The notes: a model not told the origin generated them from the sequence alone. Numbered from the stretch's first letter, positions 37,801-47,400 are shown. The stretch: DNA of 64,000 nucleotides from Salegentibacter salinarum (GCF_900168115.1 NZ_FUZC01000001.1:310001-374000), one strand, 5' to 3'. Translations and numbers: made by a program.

Positions 37801-38111
37801 CTCTGGGGGGGTCTTTAGAAAAGGTTAATGACAGATACTTGCAGAGTGTAGCTTACCTGCGATTGAAGAACCTTACTCTCGGTTACACCTTGCCAAAAGG
37901 AGTTATATCCAATTCAGATTCAACAAAGCTTCGTATTTATTTTAGCGGTGAAAATATTCTCACGTTTTCCCCTTTAACAGATTATATAGATCCCGAGGCG
38001 GCCAGTAATTCAGTTAATTTAAACCAGCCTACTACTTCTTCCAACAGAAGTACGGCCCAAACTGTACCTTTTTCCAAAACATATTCATTAGGAGTGTCAT
38101 TTCAATTTTAA
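34845..38111 (+). CDS. SusC/RagA-family TonB-dependent receptor (organophosphate locus B)
   Basis: This is a 1088-residue outer-membrane receptor. The N-terminus has a hydrophobic export signal (about 10-24). The carboxypeptidase-like domain shows VQGKVLDEQGLPLPGATVRE and TNTDFDGNFSIET, and the plug DALEEVVVVGYGE-type sequence, INIRGFTSINGG and DVESISVLKDAGSAAIYGAR. The barrel ends with KTYSLGVSFQF. A DLNGDGVINEGENT loop near 880 resembles a calcium site. SusD follows 11 bp later, then phosphatase/nuclease-type enzymes in the same direction, so the cargo is probably a phosphate ester or nucleic-acid-derived compound (inference). The residue before LEEVVVVGYG is Ala, as in many SusC proteins. 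Confidence 0.95.
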   Translation: MDTKIHFFLKKAYIICFLLIFTEAFPSNFNPKAIPGFGDFQQTVQGKVLDEQGLPLPGATVREKGSSNGTNTDFDGNFSIETTSNSSVLEISFMGYITQELIPQGTEEITVKLMPDKNALEEVVVVGYGETSRENLSTAVSTVNTTNIAERPVADISSSLQGLSPGLNVTQSTGKVGADPRINIRGFTSINGGTPLILIDGVEGDLSNLNPNDVESISVLKDAGSAAIYGARAAFGVVLVTTKNAKKGNIVVNMGATMAVSYPTMNTDFVTDPYQAVSIVDEAFRNNSGASYTGYTEDDMEALLEVSQDPSLARVIVDQRNGREQYVHYGSTDWWNTFFRKTYPSQIYTGSISGGSEKINAYFSYRNFQSTGILKVQDDKYQKYNLRGKLDIEATDWLTFSTNMQYNSSSDLEHGGTQYGYRDVWGSMIWVHALPSYMPTNPDGSALWRTELNNYTIGDGIYASLLQGSSQQETNDNGFSNIATAEIKPFDFLTFNASYAIRRNNYSQYERSTRIPYSIYPGQIDLMGYDYLNEYRTESKYDALNVYGEYRTFLGNHSLKAVLGYNHETFLRKSISAGKQNLISNDLNSLGLATISPSADGSASEWALQGLFYRLSYDYNDKYLLELNGRYDATSRFPSDYRWGFFPSASAGWLLNKEKFFSEFTNDSFDIFKLRGSYGSLGNQNINDYAYFATLPNGLYDYPMNGSRLNYIESPALNPTEITWEEVSTFNLGTDIALFNNRLSMVFDWFQRDTEGMLAPGATLPSVLGAESPLENAADLRTRGFEISLTYGDSFNVAKNPLSFSITGNLSNSVTKITRFENPNLSLFDFYEGMTIGELWGYRLDGLFISEEEIANHADQSFVSNRITSGGGLKPGDLKYFDLNGDGVINEGENTVNNPGDKEIIGNSAPQYLYSFNLNTHWKGFDLSAFFQGVGKQDWYPNSDSRLFWGPFNRPYNSFIRKDLANNIWSPENPDAYFPRNYGYIALGGSLEKVNDRYLQSVAYLRLKNLTLGYTLPKGVISNSDSTKLRIYFSGENILTFSPLTDYIDPEAASNSVNLNQPTTSSNRSTAQTVPFSKTYSLGVSFQF

Positions 38112-38122
38112 AAAATAATGTT

Positions 38123-39859
38123 ATGAATTATAAACGCTTATTATTTATCGCCGCTATTTGCTTTAGCTTGTTTGCTTGTAGCAAAGAATTTCTGGATAAA
38201 GAGCCTTTGTCTGAGGTAACTCCCGAAAATTTCTTCTCAACAGCAAGTGATCTCCAACTGTACACAAATGGATTCTACAGAATGTTTCCTCATACTTCCA
38301 TTTACAATGGTGATTCCAGAACAGATAATATTATACAGAACCAACTCAGCGATGAGATGAGAGGAACCAGACTAATTCCAACATCTGGAGGAGGCTGGAG
38401 CTGGGAATATTTACGAGATATCAATTTCTTCCTTGAAAACTATGAAAGAAGCAATGATGAAGCAGCTAAAAATCACTATGGAGGTGTAGCACGTTTTTTT
38501 AGAGCATACTTTTACTTCGAGAAATTACAGCGTTTCGGAAAAGTTCCATGGTATGATTCCACCATTGATCCTACAGATAAAGAATCACTGACAAAACCAA
38601 GGGATAACCGTCAATTTGTAGTGGATAAAATTTTAGAAGATTTAGATTGGGCCATTGAAAATATGAAGGCAGATCAACAAGTGTATGAAATTACAAAATA
38701 TACAGCTTTAGCGCTAAAGTCAAGAGTTGGGCTTTATGAAGGTACTTATGAAAAGTACCGTGATATTGATGGTTATCAGAAATACTTAGAGGCTTCTATA
38801 AAAGCTTCGGAAGAACTTATCAATAACTCGCCTTATGCTGTCTATAACACGGGAAATGCGCAGGCTGATTATTCAAGTCTGTTCAATTCTCATGCTGCCA
38901 TAGACACTGAAATAATCCTGGCCAAAGCATATTCCGAAGCATTGAATATTGGACATAATGTAAATTATTACACCACGACATCCTCTTATGGGAGACCGGG
39001 AATGCCAAAGGATCTTGTGAACAGCTATTTAAATACTGATGGCTCGCGTTTCACAGATCAGGAAAATTATAATCAGATATTTTTCACTGATGAAGTGGAT
39101 AACCGTGATCTGCGTCTATCACAAACCATAAGGACACCCGGCTATTCCAGGAAAGGCCAATCTATGGAACTAGCACCCAACCTGGGAGCTACAGTTACAG
39201 GCTACCAGATTACAAAATATGTAACAGAACCTGTTTATGATACCAATGGACAGTCTATTACTGATTTGCCATTATTCAGGTTTGGAGAAGTAGTATTAAA
39301 TTATGCCGAAGCAAAAGCAGAACTAAATACGCTAAGCCAGGAGGATTTAGATCATTCCCTAAACTTACTAAGGTCCAGGGTGGATATGCCTAGCTTATCA
39401 CTTGAAATGGCCAATAACAATCCTGATCCCTTTATAGGCTACCAATATCCTAATGTAGACGGAAGTAACAAAGGGGCAATTCTGGAAATCAGAAGAGAAA
39501 GGCGTATCGAGCTTTATATGGAAAACTTTAGATGGGATGATATTGTGCGGTGGAAAGCAGGAGAAGCTTTGACTCAACCTATACGTGGAATGTATCTTCC
39601 GGGTCCCGGAGAATATGACCTAACCGAAGACGGTGAAATAAACGTGGTACTGTATGAAGGAGAACGTCCTGATAATTTAATTACAGGAATTCAATATTAT
39701 GAAGTAGGTTCAGATCTATCTCTGGATGAGAACAATTTAATAGAACCGCATCCCGATTTTGATAACCGCACATTTAACGAGAATAAAGATTATCTCTATC
39801 CCATTCCGCGTATAGAATTACAATTAAATCCTAATATAGAACAAAATCCAGGATGGTAA
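38123..39859 (+). CDS. SusD/RagB-family surface lipoprotein (locus B)
   Basis: This is a 578-residue lipoprotein with lipobox LFACS (Cys19). SusD features include FLDKEPLSEVTPENFFSTAS, the helical GGVARFFRAYFYFEKLQRFG, and the C-terminal FRFGEVVLNYAEAKAEL, EIRRERRIELYMENFRWDDI and YLYPIPRIELQLNPNIEQNP. It forms the surface lid of the SusC encoded 11 bp upstream. Its stop codon TAA overlaps the ATG of the next gene by one base, so the phosphatase-like enzyme is translationally coupled to it. Confidence 0.95.
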   Translation: MNYKRLLFIAAICFSLFACSKEFLDKEPLSEVTPENFFSTASDLQLYTNGFYRMFPHTSIYNGDSRTDNIIQNQLSDEMRGTRLIPTSGGGWSWEYLRDINFFLENYERSNDEAAKNHYGGVARFFRAYFYFEKLQRFGKVPWYDSTIDPTDKESLTKPRDNRQFVVDKILEDLDWAIENMKADQQVYEITKYTALALKSRVGLYEGTYEKYRDIDGYQKYLEASIKASEELINNSPYAVYNTGNAQADYSSLFNSHAAIDTEIILAKAYSEALNIGHNVNYYTTTSSYGRPGMPKDLVNSYLNTDGSRFTDQENYNQIFFTDEVDNRDLRLSQTIRTPGYSRKGQSMELAPNLGATVTGYQITKYVTEPVYDTNGQSITDLPLFRFGEVVLNYAEAKAELNTLSQEDLDHSLNLLRSRVDMPSLSLEMANNNPDPFIGYQYPNVDGSNKGAILEIRRERRIELYMENFRWDDIVRWKAGEALTQPIRGMYLPGPGEYDLTEDGEINVVLYEGERPDNLITGIQYYEVGSDLSLDENNLIEPHPDFDNRTFNENKDYLYPIPRIELQLNPNIEQNPGW

Positions 39860-40725
39860 TGAAAAAATTAATAATTATAGCTTTTCTATTATTTGGTATC
39901 GTGATTAATGCTCAAAATGATGAAAGTGATTTAACGGTTGCATCCTATAATATAAGATGGAACAGTCCTGATGACGGAATTAATATATGGGAAAACAGAA
40001 AAGAATGGCTGACTCAGAGCATCAAGTTTTTTGAGGTTGATATTTTTGGTGCACAGGAAGTTACCTTTACCCAGTTAAAAGATATGGCTGGATTTCTTCC
40101 TGCATATCAATATATTGGAGAAGGTAGGGAAGGTGGGGCTAAAGGAGAGTACAGTCCCATTTTCTATGCTAAGGATCGTCTGGAGGTATTGGATAGTAGT
40201 ACATTTTGGCTTTCTGAAACTCCACAAACAACAGCTTCAAAAGGATGGGATGCCGCATTACCCCGAATAGTTACATGGGCAAAATTTAGAGATAAAAAAG
40301 ACGGGGATATTTTTTACTTTTTTAATACTCATTTTGATCATAGAGGGGTAATTGCAAGAAAGAAGAGCGCTGAATTAATCGCATATAAAATCAACGAAAT
40401 TGCAGGAGACGGGCCTGTAATCCTTTCAGGTGATTTTAATACAGCACCAGATTCTAAGCCCCATAAGATTTTATTGAAAAATAAGCTTGAAGATACTTTC
40501 TTAAGCCTGTCTCAGGAACAAAGATATACTCCCGGATACACCTTTAACAGTTGGGATGTAGAAGCAAGTGGTGACCGTTACAGGATTGATTATATATTTT
40601 ATAGAGGAGAAGAATTATCCCCGTTAAAATACCATGTTCTGGATGGACAACGGGGAAAGCGGTTTATTTCCGACCATTTTCCTGTAATTGTAAAGTTTGA
40701 GTGGACAAATACCGCCGAAAAATAA
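39859..40725 (+). CDS. secreted endonuclease/exonuclease/phosphatase-family enzyme
   Basis: This is a 288-residue exported enzyme from the ATG at 39859, which overlaps the susD stop (TAATG). The reading from 39853 adds two residues and is less likely. A signal peptide ends NAQ near residue 19. EEP-fold motifs in order are VASYNIRWNSPDDG, FGAQEVTFTQL (catalytic Glu), FNTHFDHRG, VILSGDFNTAPDSKPH, YRIDYIFYRG and FISDHFPVIVKF (catalytic Asp-His). The superfamily includes DNase I-like nucleases, sphingomyelinases and inositol-polyphosphate phosphatases; short bacterial secreted members like this are usually phosphodiesterases of unknown target. In this locus it probably cuts an organic phosphate handled by SusCD. 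Confidence 0.9.
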   Translation: MKKLIIIAFLLFGIVINAQNDESDLTVASYNIRWNSPDDGINIWENRKEWLTQSIKFFEVDIFGAQEVTFTQLKDMAGFLPAYQYIGEGREGGAKGEYSPIFYAKDRLEVLDSSTFWLSETPQTTASKGWDAALPRIVTWAKFRDKKDGDIFYFFNTHFDHRGVIARKKSAELIAYKINEIAGDGPVILSGDFNTAPDSKPHKILLKNKLEDTFLSLSQEQRYTPGYTFNSWDVEASGDRYRIDYIFYRGEELSPLKYHVLDGQRGKRFISDHFPVIVKFEWTNTAEK

Positions 40726-40737
40726 TTCTTTTTAAAA

Positions 40738-41603
40738 ATGAAAAGTCTAACGCTAATACAGGTGGTTCTCTATATGATTCCCACCTTTCTTTCTACACCG
40801 GAGAATAAAGATATTTTCTATTCCCATTCTGAAAAGGGAATTTTGGACCTGAATGAAAATCAGGTTAATCTAAAAGTGATGGCTTATAACATACACCATG
40901 CAAATCCACCTTCTAAACCTGATACTATCGATATTGATGCCATTATTAAAACGATACAAGGACAGGATCCTGACATAGTTGCCCTTCAGGAAATCGATGC
41001 GAATACAACAAGATCGGGCGAAGGAAATCAGGCTGAGATATTAGAAGAAAGACTGGGAATGAACGTTTTCTTTAGTAAAGCCATAAATTATGACGGATGA
41101 GAATATGGAGTTGCTGTTTTATCAAAACACCCTATTTCAGAGCAAAAAGTACATTACCTTCCAACAGTCCAGGGAACTAATAGTGAATCCAGAGTTTTGG
41201 CGACCGTTAAAATTACTCTACCTAATATGGATTATTCATCCGATTTGGTAGCACTCATCTGGATTCACAACGAACCAATACCAATCGTTTACTTCAGATG
41301 AAAGAATTAGCGACCATTACTTCGGAAGAAAAATTGCCAATGATAGTGGCAGGAGATTTTAATGCCCCTCCAAACTCCAAAGTAATAAATATTTTAGAGA
41401 AAAATTTTACTAGAACCTGCACTAGTTGTGAACCTACAATTCCAGTTCAGAACCCGGTTAAAGCAATTGATTTTATTGCTTTAAAATCGAAGGAAATTTT
41501 TAGCATAAAATGTCATAAAGTAATCAATGAAATCTATGCTTCAGATCACCTTCCCATTTTGGCTGTTTTAAAGGTTAAACAATTGCAAACTTTATCAAAA
41601 TGA
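40738..41603 (+). pseudogene. second endonuclease/exonuclease/phosphatase-family gene, disrupted
   Basis: The ORF starts MKSLTLIQVV and carries EEP motifs VMAYNIHHANPP and VALQEIDANTTRSG, then meets an in-frame TGA at 41098-41100, directly before EYGVAVLSKHPIS, where relatives continue without a break. A second lesion, a frameshift near 41225-41240, lies between LPNMDY and the restored frame FGSTHLDSQRTNTNRLLQ. After that MIVAGDFNAPPNSK, KAIDFIALKS and YASDHLPILAVLK complete the fold up to the stop at 41603. All catalytic motifs remain recognisable, so inactivation looks recent. The end overlaps the next ATG by 4 bp, as in an operon. Sequencing error is possible but would need two independent errors. 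Confidence 0.85.
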
Positions 41604-43174
41604 AAATACTTTTCACTAAGTGCGTTTTATGCTTTTCACTAAATCTTTTGGCACAAACCACTGCCATGGGTTATGTTTTTGAAGATACTAATGAAAATGG
41701 CAAAAAAGACCGTCGCGAGCAAGGAATCGCTGAGGTAGCTGTAACTAATGGCATCAAGGTCGTTCTTACCAATCAAGAAGGAAAATACGAATTGCCCGTG
41801 GGTGAAGATAATATTATTTCGGTGATAAAGCCTTCAGGATATAAAGTTGGTATAAACGAAGGTAACCTGCCGCAGTTCTTTTATATCCATAAACCAAATG
41901 GTTCACCAGATTTAAAATTTAAGGGAGTGGAACCAACCGGGATACTACCAAATTCAGTTGACTTTGCTTTAATTTCTTCCGAAGAAAAAGAAGATTTTAC
42001 CGCGCTTATTTTTGGAGACCCACAACCATATACCCAGCAGCAAGTAAATTATTTTGCTGAAGGAATTGTAGCAGAATTAGAAGGTATAGAAAAAGTTCCG
42101 TTTGGATTAAGTCTGGGAGATCTGGTAGGAGATGATCTCGATCTATTTAATCCGTATATAAAAGCGGTTAAAAACGTGAGTATTCCTTGGTATAATTTAC
42201 TGGGCAACCACGATATCAACTTCGATTTGGAAAATGATACGCTTTCCGATGAGACTTACGAGGCACATTTTGGCCCTGCCAACTATGCTTTTAATTATGG
42301 GAAGGTGCATTTCCTAGTTTTGGACGATGTTTTATATCCAGATCCTCGAGATGGAAAAGGTTACTGGGGCGGTTTTAGAGAAGACCAGTTCCAGTTTATC
42401 GAAAATGATTTAAAACATGTTACTAAAGATCATTTGATAGTAGTTGCATTGCATATTCCGCTTAGTGAGCCAGATGGCAGGGATACCTTTCGCGATGAAG
42501 ACAGGGAAAGACTTTTTAAACTTTTAAAATACTTCCCAAATACTCTTTCGCTTTCGGCTCATACGCATATACAGCGTCAGGACTTTTTCCAAAAAGAAGA
42601 GGGATGGCAACAGGATAAACCGCACCACCACTATAATGTTGGGACAACTTTTGGAGATTGGTATTCTGGAAAATTAGACGAAAAAAATGTTCCAATTTCC
42701 ACTATGCGTGACGGAACCCCGAAAGGTTATGCATTTATAAATTTCGATGGAAATGAGTATAGTATTGATTATAAAGTAGCGGGGAAACCAGCCGATTATC
42801 AAATGGAAGTTTTTGCTTCAAAGGTAGTCGCCAAAGGTAGAGGAACCAAGGCAGGAATTTATGTGAATTTCTTTATGGGGACCGAAGGCGATGAGGTTTT
42901 ATACAGAATAGATGATGGGGAATGGAAAGAAATGCAGTATATGGAAGATTATGATCCATCTTATATAGAAATGGTCTACGAATGGGATTCTACCGAAGAA
43001 TTAATGCCCGGCAGGAGATCTTCCAACCCTATTATAAGTGAGCATTTGTGGCGTGGTAATATTCCCACTAAACTTGAAGCCGGTGAGCATAGCATTGAAA
43101 TAAAAGCTGCCGATATATTCGAAAAAACACATACAGCCAAAAGTAGTTACCGATTAGCTGAACCCGTTGAATAG
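41600..43174 (+). CDS. three-domain calcineurin-like phosphoesterase
   Basis: This is a 524-residue secreted enzyme with a signal peptide (about 1-19, ending LLAQ). Domain 1 (about 22-110) is the beta-sandwich typical of these proteins: GYVFEDTNENGKKDRREQGI, VVLTNQEGKYELPVG. Domain 2 (about 130-360) is the metallophosphoesterase core, with ALIFGDPQPYTQQQ, GLSLGDLVGDDLD, WYNLLGNHDINFD, VVALHIPLSEPDG and LSLSAHTHIQRQD. Domain 3 (about 380-520) is a C-terminal beta domain with IYVNFFMGTEGDEVLYRIDD. This matches the N-, core- and C-domain order of a common Bacteroidota phosphoesterase. It is the last gene of locus B, followed by a strong terminator. It should release phosphate or cut phosphodiesters at or outside the outer membrane. 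Confidence 0.92.
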   Translation: MKILFTKCVLCFSLNLLAQTTAMGYVFEDTNENGKKDRREQGIAEVAVTNGIKVVLTNQEGKYELPVGEDNIISVIKPSGYKVGINEGNLPQFFYIHKPNGSPDLKFKGVEPTGILPNSVDFALISSEEKEDFTALIFGDPQPYTQQQVNYFAEGIVAELEGIEKVPFGLSLGDLVGDDLDLFNPYIKAVKNVSIPWYNLLGNHDINFDLENDTLSDETYEAHFGPANYAFNYGKVHFLVLDDVLYPDPRDGKGYWGGFREDQFQFIENDLKHVTKDHLIVVALHIPLSEPDGRDTFRDEDRERLFKLLKYFPNTLSLSAHTHIQRQDFFQKEEGWQQDKPHHHYNVGTTFGDWYSGKLDEKNVPISTMRDGTPKGYAFINFDGNEYSIDYKVAGKPADYQMEVFASKVVAKGRGTKAGIYVNFFMGTEGDEVLYRIDDGEWKEMQYMEDYDPSYIEMVYEWDSTEELMPGRRSSNPIISEHLWRGNIPTKLEAGEHSIEIKAADIFEKTHTAKSSYRLAEPVE

Positions 43175-43202
43175 TTGATAGTTAGCTTTTGTGTTTAGTT
43201 GA

Positions 43203-43243
43203 AAAGGCCTGCCCAGAGTTCTCTATTTTTACGGCAGGCCTTT
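43203..43243 (+). terminator. terminator of organophosphate locus B
   Basis: AAAGGCCTGCC (43203-43213) and GGCAGGCCTTT (43233-43243) form a perfect 11-bp stem followed by ATTTT. It starts 28 bp after the phosphoesterase stop. Confidence 0.88.
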
Positions 43244-43258
43244 ATTTTAAAATTTAAG

Positions 43259-43363
43259 AAAATAAAATTTATAAAAACCGTATTGCTATTATTTTTAGTT
43301 GTTGCTATTGGTTGTAAAAACAATAAGGAGCAGACAAAGAAATCAGTTCCTTACGATCTATGA
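43259..43363 (+). pseudogene. lipoprotein signal-peptide remnant
   Basis: A frame without an ATG encodes KIKFIKTVLLLFLVVAIGC followed by KNNKEQTKKSVPYDL and a stop. It is a perfect lipoprotein signal with lipobox Cys but almost no mature protein. It lies just after the terminator of locus B. It is probably the 5' scrap of a deleted gene; the identity is unknown. Confidence 0.5.
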
Positions 43364-43473
43364 AAAAAGGGTCAGACATTAAAAAAAGTCCATCCCCTGT
43401 TATTTTAACTTTACGCACTTTGCGGGATAGTGTCATCTTAAGAAATAGATTGCTTTAACTTAATTATTTTTAT

Positions 43474-44229
43474 TTAAAGTAGGGCTAAACCAATACTTCT
43501 GTATTTTTGAAGTTCCGGTGCGTTGGGATCTAGTTCAGTAATTAAGGTGTCTACTGCCATGGTATCGCAAACTTTAAAGCGATTATAGGTGTTGAGCTTT
43601 TTAGAAATGGTAAGTGAAACCAATTTTTTGGAAGATTTAACCATGGCTTTTTTCATTTGCGCAACCTCCCAATCCAGTTCAGTAACACCTTTTGCAATAT
43701 CCATATAACCGGTACCTAAAAAGCAGATATCGGCGGTGATTTCAGATAAAAGATTAATAGCGCTTCCACCTGCGGCAAGTTGTGATCCTCTTGATAATTT
43801 TCCTCCTATAAGATGTACTTCATCATTTTTAGAAGCGTTGTTTAACAGTTCTACCGCCATAGGTAGGCTGGGAGTAAAGAAGGTTAAATTCATTTTCTTG
43901 GGTAGTAATTTTGCAAGTTCCAAATTAGTAGAACCCCCGCTAATAAGCAATACATCACCGTGGTTTAGAAGTTCTACTCCTTTCTTTGCAATAATAGACT
44001 TGTTTTCGTATTCGTATACTTCCCGTGTATTATCGGAATGAAGATTAAACCCGTTGGAAACCGCTCCTCCGTGAACTTTCTTTAAGTGTTTTGATTTATC
44101 CAATTCCATGAGATCTCTTCTTACAGTATCCATGGATACGTTAAGAGTTCTGGTTAGGTCACTTAGTAACACCCTGTTATGTAGATGTACTTCGTCAAGA
44201 ATAATTTGATGGCGCTCAGTTTTTTTCAT
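43474..44229 (-). CDS. DeoR/GlpR-family sugar-phosphate-responsive repressor
   Basis: This is 251 residues from the ATG at 44227-44229; the longer frame adds 16 unrelated residues. The N-terminal winged helix is typical of DeoR: RHQIILDEVHLHNRVLLSDL, then TLNVSMDTVRRDLMELD and LKKVHGGAVSNG. The C-terminal sensor domain resembles ribose-phosphate isomerase folds: LLISGGSTNLELAKLLP, FFTPSLPMAVELLN, VHLIGGKLSRGSQLAAGG and ICFLGTGYMDIAKGVTELD. The family binds phosphorylated sugars. It is divergent from susC-susD-murQ, and two near-identical palindromes in the intergenic region are probably its operators. MurNAc-6-phosphate or GlcNAc-6-phosphate is therefore a reasonable guess at the inducer. Confidence 0.9.
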   Translation of the reverse strand: MKKTERHQIILDEVHLHNRVLLSDLTRTLNVSMDTVRRDLMELDKSKHLKKVHGGAVSNGFNLHSDNTREVYEYENKSIIAKKGVELLNHGDVLLISGGSTNLELAKLLPKKMNLTFFTPSLPMAVELLNNASKNDEVHLIGGKLSRGSQLAAGGSAINLLSEITADICFLGTGYMDIAKGVTELDWEVAQMKKAMVKSSKKLVSLTISKKLNTYNRFKVCDTMAVDTLITELDPNAPELQKYRSIGLALL

Positions 44230-44362
44230 ATTAAATCTTAAGAATTGGTTCTTGGGTTTAAAAGCAGTATATAACAAAATTAGCTCGAATCGTATTAATA
44301 TGTTAAAATTTTTGAATTACTTTTTTAAAAGGAGGATAACTTTATTTCTATCAAAATTAGGT

Positions 44363-44385
44363 ATATGCAACTAAAAATTGCATAT
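44363..44385. promoter_or_regulatory. DeoR-type operator O1
   Basis: ATATGCAA-N7-TTGCATAT is a perfect inverted repeat with 8-bp arms in the region between the divergent deoR-type gene and susC. It shares the TGCAACT...AATTG core and 7-bp spacer with the site at 44425-44449, and the two centres are 63 bp apart, about six helical turns. Confidence 0.7.
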
Positions 44386-44424
44386 TTTATATTCAAATAA
44401 TAAGTAATCCCGCAAAAATATAGA

Positions 44425-44449
44425 TAATTGCAACTTTTAATTGTAATTA
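44425..44449. promoter_or_regulatory. DeoR-type operator O2
   Basis: TAATTGCAA-N7-TTGTAATTA is an inverted repeat with one mismatch, with the same layout as O1. Its right arm contains the TTG at 44441-44443 that serves as a -33 element for susC, so occupancy should block transcription. Confidence 0.7.
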
Positions 44450-44471
44450 GTTAATTAATATGATATGTTTG
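44441..44471 (+). promoter_or_regulatory. susC promoter of the murQ locus
   Basis: A -33 TTG (44441-44443) and a -7 TATGTTTG (44464-44471) are separated by 20 bp, a good match to the Bacteroidota consensus TTG...TAnnTTTG. The susC ATG follows 28 bp later. Confidence 0.65.
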
Positions 44472-44499
44472 TTTCATAATCAATTGTTAATTTAATAAT

Positions 44500-47400
44500 A
44501 TGGGAAAAAAATTTCGTACATCGATCTTAATTTTGTTTTGCTTGTTTTCCATTCAAGTGTGGGCACAAGAGCGGGAAGTTTCAGGGACTGTAGTAGATGA
44601 AAAAGGTTTACCTCTACCTGGAGTAAATGTTATTGAAAAAAATACCAGTAATGGAACGGTAACTGATTTTGACGGAAACTTCAGTCTAACAATACCCGAT
44701 AAAGATGAAACTATTTTAGTTTTTTCTTCTTTAGGTTTTGTAGAAGAAGAAATTATTATTGGAGATAGAACTAACATAGAAGTTTCTATGGGTACAGATA
44801 CGGAAAGCTTGAATGAAGTGGTAGTGACAGCTTTTGGTATTGAGAGACAGGAAAAAGCTTTAGGTTATGCTGTACAAGAGGTGCAATCTGATGAAATTCT
44901 TGAAGGTAATCAAACGAATGTAGTAAGTGGACTTCAGGGAAAGGTATCCGGGGTTACAATCTCCAATTCGGGAGGTGCTCCAGGTTCTTCTACAGCCATA
45001 CTAATTAGAGGAGGTACTTCTATTACCGGGAATAATCAGCCATTATTTGTGGTAGATGGTATTCCGATTGATAACTCTACAAGTTCAAGTCTTACTGTAG
45101 CCAGTATAAACAGGGCAGCAGATTTAAACCCGGAGGATATTGAAAGCATTTCGGTATTAAAGGGACCTGCGGCTGCAGCATTATATGGAATACAAGCGGC
45201 TGAAGGAGCTATCATTATCACAACAAAAAAAGGAAAAGCTGGTGTTAGTACAATTTCGTATTCCGGAACTTTCTCTGTAGATGAAGTTTTGGGAACTCCT
45301 AATGTGCAACAAGAATTTGGGCAGGGTACTCAGATTTTGAGTACTGATGGATTTAGTTATGAAAATGAATCAAATTTCAGCTGGGGTCCTTCTGTAGGAA
45401 GCGAGGAAACTTATAATCATATTGATAATTTCTACGAAACAGCCATAACACAAAATCACAATGTTAGTTATTCGGGAGGAACAGAGAAGAGTACCTTGTA
45501 CCTTTCTATTGGAGATCTTTCTCAAAATGGAGTTATAGAAGGGACTAATTATGATAAAACTTCATTTAAAATAAATACTTCTTCTCAATTGGGAGATAAT
45601 CTTACAGTAGGAGCTTCAGCAAACTATATTGTAACTGAGGTGGGTAGTACTAAACAAGGTAATGCTTCTGGTAGTAGCTATAGTAGTTTACTATCTTATC
45701 CCATAAATGTAGACATTCAGGATTTTTATGCAGAAGATGGGTCGCAGAGAATGTTTTATTCAGATCAAACTTTTGATAATCCTTATTGGAGTTTAGAAAA
45801 TAGTCCTAATGATAACAAGGTTAATAGGTTAATAGGAATTGTAAGTATTAATTACAACTTTCTAAACGATTTTAATCTATCTTATAAACTGGGAACAGAT
45901 TATTTCTCAGAAACCAGTAAACGTGTAATTGGCACAGGATCTCTTATTGAAAATCGGTCAGAAGGTTATATAAGTCAATTTCAGCGTGAGAACCGAAAAA
46001 CAACCTCAAACCTTATTTTAAGCTATAACAAAGAGATAAGCGAAGATTTTGAAATAGATGCTTTGGTAGGTAATATGGTTGAAGATTACAGAGTACATAG
46101 TGTCTATACTTACGGAGATGGATTTCAGGCTCCTGGAATTTATAGTATTGGAAACGTTTCACAAGAGAACCAGTCAATTACCGAATTAATTACAAGAAGA
46201 AGAGCAGTAGGGGTTTTTGGAGAGTTAAAGTTTGGTTGGAGAGATGCAGTTTTCCTCAATCTTACAGGAAGAAACGACTGGTCCTCAACATTGCCAGAAG
46301 ATAAAAGATCTTTCTTTTATCCGTCTATAGGATCATCGGTTGTAATAACTGATTTATTCGAGCAGGCTGGAAATGATATTACAAGCGACAATGGTTTGTC
46401 CTTTATGAAATTTAGGGCTACCTGGGCTCAGGCAGGAAAAGATGCGCCAATAGGAGCTTTAAATAGTTTCCTGGGTACAAATATAAATCCGCTTGCAAGT
46501 TCAGCTTATACTTATAACGGTGTAGATATTGGTAATCCTGCTTTAGAGCCGGAATTTACCGATAGTTACGAGGGTGGAATTGATGCTCGATTCTTTAAAA
46601 ACAGATTAGGTTTAGATCTAAGTGTGTATTATAGTAAATCAAAGAATCAAATTCTTGAAGATATTAGGGTTCCACCTTCGGCAGGTACATTTTATGCTAC
46701 CTTAAATGGTGGATCTATTATAAACAAAGGAATTGAGGCCTTGATAACTGCGAAGTTATTTGACAGGAATAATGTTTTTCAATGGAATATGACTTATAAT
46801 TTCGGACTTAATAAAAGTGATGTTGTGGAATTACCCGGGCAGCTTGATGAGGTTTACCTGTCAGATTCCTGGACTTTTAGTAATACAGCTGCCGGTGCAG
46901 CTATTTTAGACGGATCTTTATTTGGACTTAGAGGTTACAAAGCTGTAAGAAACGAGCAGAATGAACTTATTATAGGAGCTGATGGTTTACCCGAACTTGA
47001 AACTGTAATCTTCGAAGATGTTAACCGTCTTCCAGATTGGACATTGGGTATTACTAATAATTTATCCTACAAAAACTTTAATTTTTCATTTTTACTTGAT
47101 CTAGTTCAAGGTCAGGAAGCATACAATGCTACAAATTCGGCATTTATTTATTATGGGCTTGGAGAGGAAACCTTAAATAGATCTCAAGATGGAGTTAGAG
47201 TTGTGGAAGGAGTTTTAGCGAATGGAGAACCTAATACTACGCAAGTTACAGATCAGCAATATTATCAACAGTATTATTCACAAAATGCAGAAAATTTTAT
47301 TGAAGATGCTTCCTTTGCGAGACTGCGTTATGCTACATTAAGCTATAACTTACCTACTACATTGTTAGATAGATTAAATATTGTATCAGGACAAATTTCT

